DNA from: Opitutales bacterium
Lineage (GTDB): Bacteria; Verrucomicrobiota; Verrucomicrobiia; Opitutales; Oceanipulchritudinaceae
DNA: 40,543 nt
Assembly: GCA_007133065.1 (NCBI GenBank)
Contig: SLNJ01000105.1
Coordinates: 1 to 40,543 of the forward strand
Reading direction: 5' to 3'
The position numbers and the translations under genes were made by a program. Below are positions 16,199 to 23,982 of this stretch, piece by piece; the stretch's first letter is position 1, and the number at the start of each line of letters is the position of its first letter. Under the pieces are notes generated by a model, which was given only the letters and a program-made list of their open reading frames with translations, had not been told where the DNA came from and ran no database searches.

Positions 16199-18409
16199 TT
16201 ATCGAAACGGTTCGGCGCGTTTCAGGAGATCATCGAGGCCGGGCTCATCGGGGTCATGAGGTTCCCCGGGATGGATAATCGCCACCTGGCAGTTTTCAGC
16301 CGCACGCACGAGGTCGGAGTAGGTTCCGGCTGTGGGGTCGACGATGTAGGCTTGCTTGTTCTCGTTGTAGGCGAACACCCGGTCATTGATCTTGATGCAT
16401 TCCTCGCAGGTGGTGCACCTGAGCGTCTCGATATAGGGCTGGTCGGATTTCGGCCCTTCGGGTCCGGTCCCGGTATCCGCAACGGTCGCGTCGTGCACGC
16501 CGTTTGCGGACGACGGTGCGGCGGATGATTCGCCTTCCGTTCTCGCTTGAGCCGGCGCCTGCGCACGCCGGTCCTGCAGCTCCGCATCCCGTTCTTTGTT
16601 CCAGCGCGCCCGTTCCTGTTCGAGCAATCGTGCCGCGTGAGAGTTGTCGATACCGCCGAGTTCCTGCAGGCTTCTCCAGCGCCGCCCGCATCGGGCCGCG
16701 GCGGCGATCAGTGCCTCGTCGGGCAGGCGACGGACGAGGCGGTTGTGCTCATCGACTGCAATGATGAACGGTCTTTTGCCGGCCCGCTCTTCTGCTGGAA
16801 GCTCCATATAGTCGGCCAGGGGAAGCATATCGTCCGTCCACGCATCCGGAGCCAGGGACTTGAACCGGTCGTCGAAACGCCGATCGCACCCGGCGAAATC
16901 GACCCATGTGAAAGCGACCGACTCGGCAATCCGTCGATGTTCCGCGTCCTCGCAGACGAACGGGTGTACGGGCCACGCCCGGGAGGATTGCGGATTCGGC
17001 GCCAGTTCAAACCGATCCGCCCAGTCGGATCCCGCCCCCGGATCGAAGCAGTACGCGGGAACCGCACGCGACTCATTCGCCGCGGCCGCCGCGAGATACG
17101 GAGGGATGGAAGCGGTATTCCGGCCGCTGCCGGAGTAGATGCTGAACAGCGCAGGGCCCGGGGACGCGAGGCCGTGCGCCATGTATCCGGCGCTCCGGCC
17201 GAGCTGCGAGGCGGTCGTCTGCATCACGAAGCCTTCGTTCAAGCCGATCGCCATGTCCGCAATCTGCCCGGCCAGAGGGGAAGCCTCGCTGAGATCGTCG
17301 ACGATCACCACGATCTTCATCGGCAGGCCGGAGGCCACCGCTTCCAGCGCGCGGCCGATGACCGCGGAGTCGTTGACATCGCGCAGGAGAACCAGAGAGG
17401 ACGGAAACTGAGCGATATCCCCAGGTTTCAGGGAGCGACGATCGAAGCTCTCGGAGACCGTGTCATGCACCGATTCGCGGTACCGGTTGGCCAGTTCCAA
17501 CTCGGCCACGCCGATCGCCCGCATTACCGCGGCGATTTCGTCGAGCCGTTTCTCATGGGCGCGCACCGCTCTGTCGGGCGAGTCGAAGACGAACGCGTCG
17601 AAGGAGAACTCGCCATGCTGGAACAACCGCTGTGATTTCAGGACGGCGATCGCGTCGCTGATGCGTTTTTTGCGCGCTTCCGGCAGGGGACTCCTGTTGG
17701 GAATTGCCTGAATGGCTCTGCCGAGCGCACTGAAGTCGAACGCCTCAACAAACGCCCCTCCCATCGTGCGTTGCAGCGAGGGGGCCGACAGCGCTTCCGG
17801 CGAACTCGCGGTATCGGCTTCGAGCATGTCCTCCAGCCGCTGAATCAAACGATCGATCCTGCTAAGGACCGCGCCGGCCTTCCGGGTCTCCGCCCCGCGC
17901 CACAGATGCGTAACCACGTCGACGGTGGCGTTCGCATCGCAGTCGATGATCTCGCCGTGCGTCGCAAGCGCTTTCCTTGCTTGTTGGAGGCTCTCCTTCA
18001 GCGAATCGCGTTCCTCCTCCTCTGCCGCGGCGACCAAGGCGTCCGCCCCGCGCTCCCAGGCTTCCAACAGACGTTGTTTCCCGTCACGCGAAGCAATCCC
18101 ACGCACCGCCTCCTCCAACCGGAGAACATGGCAGCGCACGCGTTCGCCTTCCGGCCCCCGCGGAGCGATCTCCCTGAGGATGCGGTTGATGACGGTCGAG
18201 AGGGGGTGAACCACCGCCCCATCGTTCTCCCTCGCCAGCACCAGCGGATAATCATATCGAAGCTTCGAAAGATCGCGGTAATCCGCAAAGAGAGCCGGCC
18301 GATAAACCGGGGACGGATCAACCGGGCGTTGCTCGACGACGGCGGGATCCAATGCCGGATCGTTCGTCTTATTCCTTTTCGGACGTATTGGATGGGAAGT
18401 ACTGCTCAT
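16199..18409 (-). CDS. PFOR beta-like domain fused to a single-cluster ferredoxin; unknown role next to KorAB
   Basis: The start MSSTSHPIR at 18409 forms an ATGA overlap with the korB stop and gives 736 residues. The last ~75 residues look like a [4Fe-4S] ferredoxin: C665-T-T-C668-E-E-C671, then C707 before QVAIIHPGEP. A disordered Ala/Gly/Pro-rich linker (about 610-655) precedes it. Residues 364-428 resemble the TPP domain of pyruvate:ferredoxin oxidoreductase: a hydrophobic strand ending in Asp-Asp, a GQIADMA stretch, and ASPGPALFSIYSGSG, which parallels the PGPSLIIAYS part of PFOR. The TPP/metal motif seen in real PFOR (Asp-x-Glu-x-Tyr-Ser-Asn-Thr-Gly-Gly) is replaced by DDLSEASPLAGQ, so TPP catalysis looks unlikely. 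Residues 1-340 are helical and charged, and I do not recognise them. Position suggests an electron-transfer or docking subunit for KorAB. The ferredoxin part is clear; the rest is inference. Confidence 0.75.
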   Translation of the reverse strand: MSSTSHPIRPKRNKTNDPALDPAVVEQRPVDPSPVYRPALFADYRDLSKLRYDYPLVLARENDGAVVHPLSTVINRILREIAPRGPEGERVRCHVLRLEEAVRGIASRDGKQRLLEAWERGADALVAAAEEEERDSLKESLQQARKALATHGEIIDCDANATVDVVTHLWRGAETRKAGAVLSRIDRLIQRLEDMLEADTASSPEALSAPSLQRTMGGAFVEAFDFSALGRAIQAIPNRSPLPEARKKRISDAIAVLKSQRLFQHGEFSFDAFVFDSPDRAVRAHEKRLDEIAAVMRAIGVAELELANRYRESVHDTVSESFDRRSLKPGDIAQFPSSLVLLRDVNDSAVIGRALEAVASGLPMKIVVIVDDLSEASPLAGQIADMAIGLNEGFVMQTTASQLGRSAGYMAHGLASPGPALFSIYSGSGRNTASIPPYLAAAAANESRAVPAYCFDPGAGSDWADRFELAPNPQSSRAWPVHPFVCEDAEHRRIAESVAFTWVDFAGCDRRFDDRFKSLAPDAWTDDMLPLADYMELPAEERAGKRPFIIAVDEHNRLVRRLPDEALIAAAARCGRRWRSLQELGGIDNSHAARLLEQERARWNKERDAELQDRRAQAPAQARTEGESSAAPSSANGVHDATVADTGTGPEGPKSDQPYIETLRCTTCEECIKINDRVFAYNENKQAYIVDPTAGTYSDLVRAAENCQVAIIHPGEPHDPDEPGLDDLLKRAEPFR

Positions 18410-19395
18410 GCGCGTCGAGCCTCGGAGGAGGTGGGCCAGATGGTGAACTTGTCCATTTCCTGTTCCAGAAAAGCGTGGGTCGTCTCGGCGGTGTCGATGC
18501 GGTCCCGGTCGACGCTGTCCTCGTAGCACGGCACGGCGGGGTTGTGATAGAGAATGCCGACCGGAATTGGATCCGATGCGGAGGCGATTTCCCTGGCGCG
18601 GTGGATGTCTCCGGGATCGTGCTCCTCCTGATTCCGGTAGGTCTGTGCGATCTCAGGAGGGAGCGTCAGGCCATCCTGGTGCTTGAGCAGAAGGACACGC
18701 TCCGGATTCCTTGTCTGTGCTTCAAATTCGGTCGGCAGGTACGCCGGGCAGCGCTGCAGTACCCGAATAAATGAGAAACCCTTGTGGAGGCTGGCCATGC
18801 GGATGATGTCGTGAAGCAGATCCGGGATCCAATCGACAGCCTGGGCGACAAAGGAGACGTTCGCGACGCCGAGCGTGGCGCTGAGCGGGTTGAGGGGGTT
18901 GAGGCGGGATCCGCGTGGGGTCGTATTCGTTTTCAACCCGGCGGGCGACGTGGGGGACGCCTGCTTCTTGGTCAGACCGTAGATCTCATTGTCGTGAAGC
19001 AGAACGGTCATATCCATGTTGTAGCGGATGGCGTGGATCCAGTGGGCGGTTCCGATGCTGCAGCAATCGCCGTCCCCGGTACTCACAAAAACATTGAGAT
19101 CGGGTCGAACCATCTTAATGCCCTCCGCGATCGGGAAAGGGCGTCCGTGGATCCCGTGGAAGCCATAGGTCTCCATGTAGTGCGGGAATCGGCTCGAGCA
19201 CCCGATCCCCGAAACGAACACGGTCTTTTCGAGGGGGAGTTGCTCGTCGCGACAGTATCGCTGCACCGCAGCGAGGATCGCATGATCACCACACCCGAGG
19301 CACCATCGCGGGACGCCGCGGCCGTAATCCTCGATCGAATGCGTCGCTTCCTCGGAAATGCGACACCAGTCAGGAATCAGGGTGCACGTACTCAT
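18406..19395 (-). CDS. korB: 2-oxoglutarate (2-oxoacid):ferredoxin oxidoreductase beta subunit
   Basis: The 329-residue product is the TPP-binding beta subunit of a 2-oxoacid:ferredoxin oxidoreductase. It has the CLGCGDHAI motif (C32, C35), a further cluster cysteine in SGIGCSSRFP (C66), the TPP/Mg motif GDGDCCSIG (107-115) completed by Asn136 in LLHDNEIYGLTKKQASPTS, and a C-terminal cysteine. The motif set and GLTKKQASPT match the KorB/OorB branch. The enzyme interconverts 2-oxoglutarate and succinyl-CoA plus CO2 using ferredoxin, in an oxidative or reductive TCA cycle. The start at 19395 (MSTCTLIP) overlaps the korA stop (ATGA) and the stop overlaps the next gene by 4 bp, so all three proteins are coupled. 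Confidence 0.93.
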   Translation of the reverse strand: MSTCTLIPDWCRISEEATHSIEDYGRGVPRWCLGCGDHAILAAVQRYCRDEQLPLEKTVFVSGIGCSSRFPHYMETYGFHGIHGRPFPIAEGIKMVRPDLNVFVSTGDGDCCSIGTAHWIHAIRYNMDMTVLLHDNEIYGLTKKQASPTSPAGLKTNTTPRGSRLNPLNPLSATLGVANVSFVAQAVDWIPDLLHDIIRMASLHKGFSFIRVLQRCPAYLPTEFEAQTRNPERVLLLKHQDGLTLPPEIAQTYRNQEEHDPGDIHRAREIASASDPIPVGILYHNPAVPCYEDSVDRDRIDTAETTHAFLEQEMDKFTIWPTSSEARRA

Positions 19396-21299
19396 GATAA
19401 TCTCTCCCGGATGATACGGACAACCGTGCTCGGCTTGATCGGCTGCCCCATAACCTCGCTCCAGCAATCGGCGTCGACCAGGTACCGGGCGCGCAACAGC
19501 CAGGCCAGGTTCGAGAAACGGCGATTGTCCTCGGTAACACCGGCGCCGTCGACAGGATCGCTCCAGTTGTTCTCCACAACCAGAACCCGCTTGAACCGCC
19601 GTATGATCTCCCCGATACCGGGCGGCATAGGCTGGATAAAACGCAGGTGCAGGGCGCCGACGCGGGCGCCCTCCGCACGGACGCGCCGGACCGCCTCCTC
19701 GATCGCCCCCTTCGTGCTCCCCCATCCCACAATGAGCATATCCCCGGATTCCTCGCCGAAGACCGCGGGTGTTCTGAGGGTCTGCTGAAGCGTGATCAAC
19801 TTCCGGCTTCGGTTGCGGAGCCCCTCCTCGTTGTTGCGCGGATCATAGGCGACCCGGCTCCTGCGGTCATGCGCCAGACCGGTGACACAGTGCATCCCTC
19901 CGGGTTGCCCCGGGATGACCCGCCGCGCGAGGCCGGTCTCTGAATCCCAGTCGTACCGCAGCGCACCCGGAGCGACCGGGTTTTGATCGAGCGGAGGCGC
20001 ATGCCATGCCGGGTCGGATTGCGGGCGCGGGATGGTCGTCTGTGCGCTGGCGATGCTGGCATCGGTCAGAACCACGACAACCGTGTTGAAGGTCTCTGCG
20101 ATCTTGCGCGCGGTGATCATCGAATAGAAACAGTCCTCGATCGACGCCGCCGCCATCACGACCTTGGGCGCGTCGCCGTGGCAGCCGAAAACCGTCGCGA
20201 GCAAATCCCCCTGCTCGACCTTGGTCGGTTGGCCCGTGCTGGGACCCCCGCGCTGGACGTTGACCACGACGAGCGGAATCTCGGCCATGACCGCGAGCCC
20301 GATTGCCTCCTGCTTGAGCGAGTAGCCCGGTCCGGATGTAATCGTGACGGCGCAGCCCCCGGCGTAGGAGGCTCCGATGGCGAAACAGCAGGCCGCGATC
20401 TCGTCCTCCGCCTGGTGCACGAAACCGCCGACCTGCTCGAAGATCTCACTCAGGTAATGCGACGCGGAAGTCGCCGGCGTGATCGGGTACATCGCGCAGG
20501 CTTTCATGCCCGATGCGACGATGCCGAGCCCGATGGCGGAGTTGCCGTTGAGCACAAGCTGTGGAAGCGTCGGTTTCGTCGCGGGTATGTTGACCCGCAT
20601 TTCCAGGTTGGCCCGGGTCCAGGCATAGCCGGCCTCGAGAAGGTTGATGTTCGCATCGATGACCGCTTGTGGCTTTGTCGCGAAGATAAAGGCGATCTGC
20701 TCGCGGGCCACCTGCAAGTCGAACGCGTAGATGCCGCACAGCAATCCAAGCACGAACATGTTCTTGCCGCGTCGCGGATCGGATACCAGCTTCCGGCACT
20801 CCGCTTCCATCGGCACCTCGACCAACCTGAACCCGGACTCGGTCAACTCGTCGTAGGTTTTCCGGTATTGTGCCGCGATGGATGGGTTCGGATCCGTCCG
20901 CCACTTGTCCTCCAGGAGAATCATGCATCCGGGTTTCAACTCGCCGAGACGCTCGAGGAGCACTTGCTCGTTGAGCGCAACGGCCAGGTCCGCCGCGTCG
21001 CCTCCATTTGTAACAGGGTTGGACGCGAAACGAATCCGGTTCCCGCTCGCCCCCGCGACGCTGCGTGCCGGGGGCTGTATCTCCGCCGGGATGATCTCGA
21101 CGGTCCACACGCCGTACCCCATCCGTGCCGCGATGGCTCCGAACGATTGACCACACTTCTGCGCGCCCTCGCCCGAGTCGCTGATAACTTCGACAATGTG
21201 CTCGGCAAGGACCTGGATCCCATCATCGGTCGAATCCCCGCGAGACCCGGGAGCATCACCGGGATTTCTATTTCCTCTTGGTATGGGAGTGGATCTCAT
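19392..21299 (-). CDS. korA: 2-oxoglutarate (2-oxoacid):ferredoxin oxidoreductase, fused gamma-alpha subunit
   Basis: The product (635 residues from the ATG at 21299) fuses the gamma domain (about 25-215, with SDSGEGAQKCGQSFG and TNGGDAADLAVALNEQVL) to the alpha domain (about 240-635, with YPITPATSASHYL, QAEDEIAACCFAIGASYAGG, TSGPGYSLKQEAIGLAVMAEIPLV, and NVQRGGPSTGQPTKVEQGDL). Together with KorB it forms the catalytic heterodimer; the alpha part contributes to the active site and CoA binding. The frame is open 13 codons further up to a TTG (21338), but neither start has a clear ribosome site, so the N-terminus is uncertain. It lies about 60 bp beyond nfnB and overlaps korB by 4 bp. The C-terminal VVENNWSDPVDGAG region is also family-typical. 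2-Oxoglutarate is the likeliest substrate, from KorB similarity. Confidence 0.92.
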   Translation of the reverse strand: MRSTPIPRGNRNPGDAPGSRGDSTDDGIQVLAEHIVEVISDSGEGAQKCGQSFGAIAARMGYGVWTVEIIPAEIQPPARSVAGASGNRIRFASNPVTNGGDAADLAVALNEQVLLERLGELKPGCMILLEDKWRTDPNPSIAAQYRKTYDELTESGFRLVEVPMEAECRKLVSDPRRGKNMFVLGLLCGIYAFDLQVAREQIAFIFATKPQAVIDANINLLEAGYAWTRANLEMRVNIPATKPTLPQLVLNGNSAIGLGIVASGMKACAMYPITPATSASHYLSEIFEQVGGFVHQAEDEIAACCFAIGASYAGGCAVTITSGPGYSLKQEAIGLAVMAEIPLVVVNVQRGGPSTGQPTKVEQGDLLATVFGCHGDAPKVVMAAASIEDCFYSMITARKIAETFNTVVVVLTDASIASAQTTIPRPQSDPAWHAPPLDQNPVAPGALRYDWDSETGLARRVIPGQPGGMHCVTGLAHDRRSRVAYDPRNNEEGLRNRSRKLITLQQTLRTPAVFGEESGDMLIVGWGSTKGAIEEAVRRVRAEGARVGALHLRFIQPMPPGIGEIIRRFKRVLVVENNWSDPVDGAGVTEDNRRFSNLAWLLRARYLVDADCWSEVMGQPIKPSTVVRIIRERLS

Positions 21300-21358
21300 C
21301 GGATACAATTGGGCTTTGTTGAGGGTGTCGGGCCGCAATGAAGGGTTGTCTTATCATA

Positions 21359-22855
21359 TCAATACGCCAGGACGCGCGTGTGGTTCTTTTCGAAGACCGG
21401 AATTCCGAACCGCGTTGCGCTCTGATCGCCGAGTTCATAAACGGTCTCGGTATCGCGAACTCCAAAATACGCTTTCATACTCCGCGCGGCCTTGCGGCCG
21501 GCTCCCATGGCGAGGATCACCGTCGCCGCCCCCGTGACGATATCGCCGCCGGCATAGATCCCGGCTATTGAGGTCGCCAGGTGCTCGTCCACCTCGATGT
21601 ATCCCCGCTTGTCGAGCTTCAGGTTTGAGGTCTGGCCGAGGACCGGATTCGGGTTCGTCCCGATGGCGTAGACCACGATATCCGCCGGAAACTCGAATTC
21701 GCTGCCGGGAATGGGCACCGGGCTGCGCCGGCCGGAACGGTCGGGCTCCCCCAGTTCCATGCGAGTGCAGCGCATGCCTCGCACATTGCCTTTGCCATCG
21801 TCGAGGATTTCAACCGGCGCTGTAAGCCAGTGGAACGCGATCCCCTCCTCCTCGGCGTGCTCGAGCTCTTCGCGGCGGGCGGGGCTCTCATGACGCGTCC
21901 GCCGGTACACGCAGCTGACCTCCTCAACCCCCATCCGCAGGCTGACCCGCATGGCGTCCATCGCGGTATTCCCCGCACCGACAACCGCAACCCGTCTGCC
22001 CAGCGGGAGCGGCGTGTCGTATTCGGGAAACTCGCGGGCGCGCATAAGGTTGCATCGGGTAAGCAGTTCATTGGCCGAGAGCACCCCGTTCAACGAATCG
22101 CCCGGGATCCCGGCAAATCGCGGCGACCCTGCTCCAGTCGCGACAAAGACGCCGTCGAACCCGAGCTTGCCGACCATCTCCTCCAGCGTGAAAAGTCGCC
22201 CGACGAGGGTGTTGCACGCAATCCGTACCCCGAGCCGCTCCAGATTCGCATACTCCGCATCGATCACTTCGTCCGGCAGACGGAACTCCGGAATCCCGTA
22301 GCGGAGCACGCCGCCCGGCCGGTGCAGGGCTTCAAAAATGGTCACATCGCATCCCGCCTTCGCCATATCCGCCGCACACGCCATGCCTGCCGGGCCGGAT
22401 CCGACGATCCCGACTCGGTATCGCCGCGGCTCGATGTAGGGGACGGTGCTCCACCCCTGTTCGATCGCGTGATCCCCGATCCACCGCTCCAGGCGGCCGA
22501 TGGCGACCGGCTCGAGCGTCTCGCCCACCGGGCAGACCTCCTCGCACTGGACCTCCTGCGGGCAGACCCGACCGCAGATCGCAGGCAGTAGATTCGCATC
22601 GGCGAGGGCATCGTATGACCCCCGAAAATCGCCCCGGCTGATCCGCTCGATAAACCCGGGTATATCGATCGATACCGGGCATGCCTTCACGCATGCGGGA
22701 TCAGGACAGAGGAGGCACCGCTCGGCCTCGCGCCGGGCGGCGTCTTCGTCGTATCCGAGCGCCACCTCGGCGAAATTCATGCCGCGAGCATGGCAATCCT
22801 GCACCGGCATCGGAGTGCGCTCCTGGGGTATCGTTCGAATCGTTTTCCCGGCCAT
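21359..22855 (-). CDS. nfnB: NfnB / GltA-type NADPH-dependent oxidoreductase
   Basis: The 498-residue product is an NADPH-, FAD- and iron-sulfur-containing flavoprotein of the GltD/NfnB family. The N-terminal domain has C-x2-C-x4-C-x3-CPVSIDIP (about residues 47-60) and ICGRVCPQEVQCEEVCPVG (about 93-112), then the FAD fold (VGIVGSGPAGMACA), the NADP fold (VAVVGAGNTAMDAMR) and the ending IAGIYAGGDIVTGAATVILAMGAGRKAA. It follows an NfnA-like gene by 2 bp, the pair that defines NADH-dependent ferredoxin:NADP oxidoreductase, which couples NADPH and NAD to ferredoxin by flavin bifurcation. The same gene order is also annotated as sulfide dehydrogenase or glutamate synthase in many genomes. A second, more distant GltD-like gene lies in the same cluster at 14361-15878. 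Confidence 0.88.
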   Translation of the reverse strand: MAGKTIRTIPQERTPMPVQDCHARGMNFAEVALGYDEDAARREAERCLLCPDPACVKACPVSIDIPGFIERISRGDFRGSYDALADANLLPAICGRVCPQEVQCEEVCPVGETLEPVAIGRLERWIGDHAIEQGWSTVPYIEPRRYRVGIVGSGPAGMACAADMAKAGCDVTIFEALHRPGGVLRYGIPEFRLPDEVIDAEYANLERLGVRIACNTLVGRLFTLEEMVGKLGFDGVFVATGAGSPRFAGIPGDSLNGVLSANELLTRCNLMRAREFPEYDTPLPLGRRVAVVGAGNTAMDAMRVSLRMGVEEVSCVYRRTRHESPARREELEHAEEEGIAFHWLTAPVEILDDGKGNVRGMRCTRMELGEPDRSGRRSPVPIPGSEFEFPADIVVYAIGTNPNPVLGQTSNLKLDKRGYIEVDEHLATSIAGIYAGGDIVTGAATVILAMGAGRKAARSMKAYFGVRDTETVYELGDQSATRFGIPVFEKNHTRVLAY

Positions 22856-22857
22856 GA

Positions 22858-23766
22858 TCAGGATGATTGGCGGTTGCAGTCGGTTCGCAGGTTGCAGCCG
22901 TTGTTCGTCCAGCGCTCGAGCGCCTGACGCTCCTGTTCCTTGAAACGCCCGACACGGCTCATCAGGTCATCAAAGTCCACGGTGTGAGCATCGAATTCCG
23001 GCCCATCGACGCAGGCCATCCGCACGTCGTCGCCGATCCGAACGCGACATCCCCCGCACATACCCGTGCCATCGACCATGATCGGATTCAAACTGACGAT
23101 GGTTTCTATTTTGCGTGGACGGGTGGTCTCGGTGCAGGCGCGCATCATGATCGGCGGTCCGATGGCAACCACCCGATCGGTGTCGGCATGCTTGTCCATC
23201 GACATCTCAAGACCCTTGGTGACCAGCCCTTTTATTCCGACCGAACCATCGTCGCTGCAGATGATCATCTCATCGCAATAGCGGCGAAACTTCTCTTCCC
23301 AGAAAACGAGGTCCTTGTTTCGAAATCCGATGACGCCGATGACGTATGCTCCGGCGTTCTTGAATGCGCGCACCTGCGGAAAAACCGGCGCCACACCAAG
23401 GCCTCCCCCCACGCAGATCACCTTCCGGACTCCCCCGATCGACGCCGGCTTGCCGAGGGGACCGGCCATTCCGAAAAGACGCGTCCCCACCCGGCACTCC
23501 TGTTGCATCTGGCGCGTCGTCTTGCCGACCGCCTGAATCACCAACGTGATCGTTCCACGCTCGCGGTCGAAATCCGCGATTGTGAGCGGCACCCGCTCTC
23601 CGCGTTCATGGAGAACAACGATCACAAACTGACCCGCCCGGGCAACATGCGCCATCATCGGGTCGCTGATCTCCAGCATGTAGGTCGTCTCCGAAAAATC
23701 CTCCCGGCCCATAACCGTGAAAGGGCGCTCGGCAACGCAAGGTTCAATTGATTCCGCTGTTTTCAT
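22858..23766 (-). CDS. nfnA: NfnA-type ferredoxin-NAD(P) reductase, FAD and [2Fe-2S] subunit
   Basis: The 302-residue product (from MKTAES at 23766) has the ferredoxin-reductase layout: an FAD barrel with GERVPLTIADFD near residue 55, an NAD-binding fold with CVGGGLGVAPVFPQ, and a C-terminal [2Fe-2S] segment DGTGMCGGCRVRIGDDVRMAC. That segment has three cysteines and a nearby Asp, the unusual ligand set described for NfnA. The upstream frame opens to an ATG at 23847, giving 27 more residues of basic, unconserved sequence; the shorter form fits the family length (about 280) better. The stop is 2 bp from nfnB. The C-terminal 30 residues end in a short tail with two cysteines (GCNLRTDC). It is the first gene of the nfn-kor transcript. 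Confidence 0.88.
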   Translation of the reverse strand: MKTAESIEPCVAERPFTVMGREDFSETTYMLEISDPMMAHVARAGQFVIVVLHERGERVPLTIADFDRERGTITLVIQAVGKTTRQMQQECRVGTRLFGMAGPLGKPASIGGVRKVICVGGGLGVAPVFPQVRAFKNAGAYVIGVIGFRNKDLVFWEEKFRRYCDEMIICSDDGSVGIKGLVTKGLEMSMDKHADTDRVVAIGPPIMMRACTETTRPRKIETIVSLNPIMVDGTGMCGGCRVRIGDDVRMACVDGPEFDAHTVDFDDLMSRVGRFKEQERQALERWTNNGCNLRTDCNRQSS

Positions 23767-23872
23767 CGGTGGAGCAGAGCGCGGACAATGGATTTTCCGA
23801 TCGGGCAATGCCCGCCTTTCGGTCTGTGTTCGTGACGCATCGTGCATGAATCGGCCATAAGTTACCCGCAGG

Positions 23873-23910
23873 TCATTTATTAATGAAATGTATTATCCGC
23901 CTCCTGTCAA
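23873..23910 (-). promoter_or_regulatory. candidate sigma-70 promoter for nfnA-nfnB-korA-korB
   Basis: The 23767-23982 gap is AT-rich in its middle. On the minus strand a perfect -35 hexamer TTGACA (23905-23910) is followed after 17 bp by TTCATT, a poor -10 match. A 14-bp palindrome (TCATT-N4-AATGA, 23873-23886) overlaps the -10 region and could be an operator. The site is correctly placed before nfnA, but the weak -10 keeps confidence low. Confidence 0.35.
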
Positions 23911-23982
23911 TTGGGATTGCCCGAAATTCGAACGCATTCGCCTTTCCGGTCGCTGAGCAATCGATTTTCGGTTGCATGGTCT

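Noticed and set aside
21359-22855. Calling this gene plainly glutamate synthase.
   Set aside because: The adjacent NfnA-like gene and absence of a GltB gene favour the NfnAB pair, although the family name GltA is often used for the same protein.
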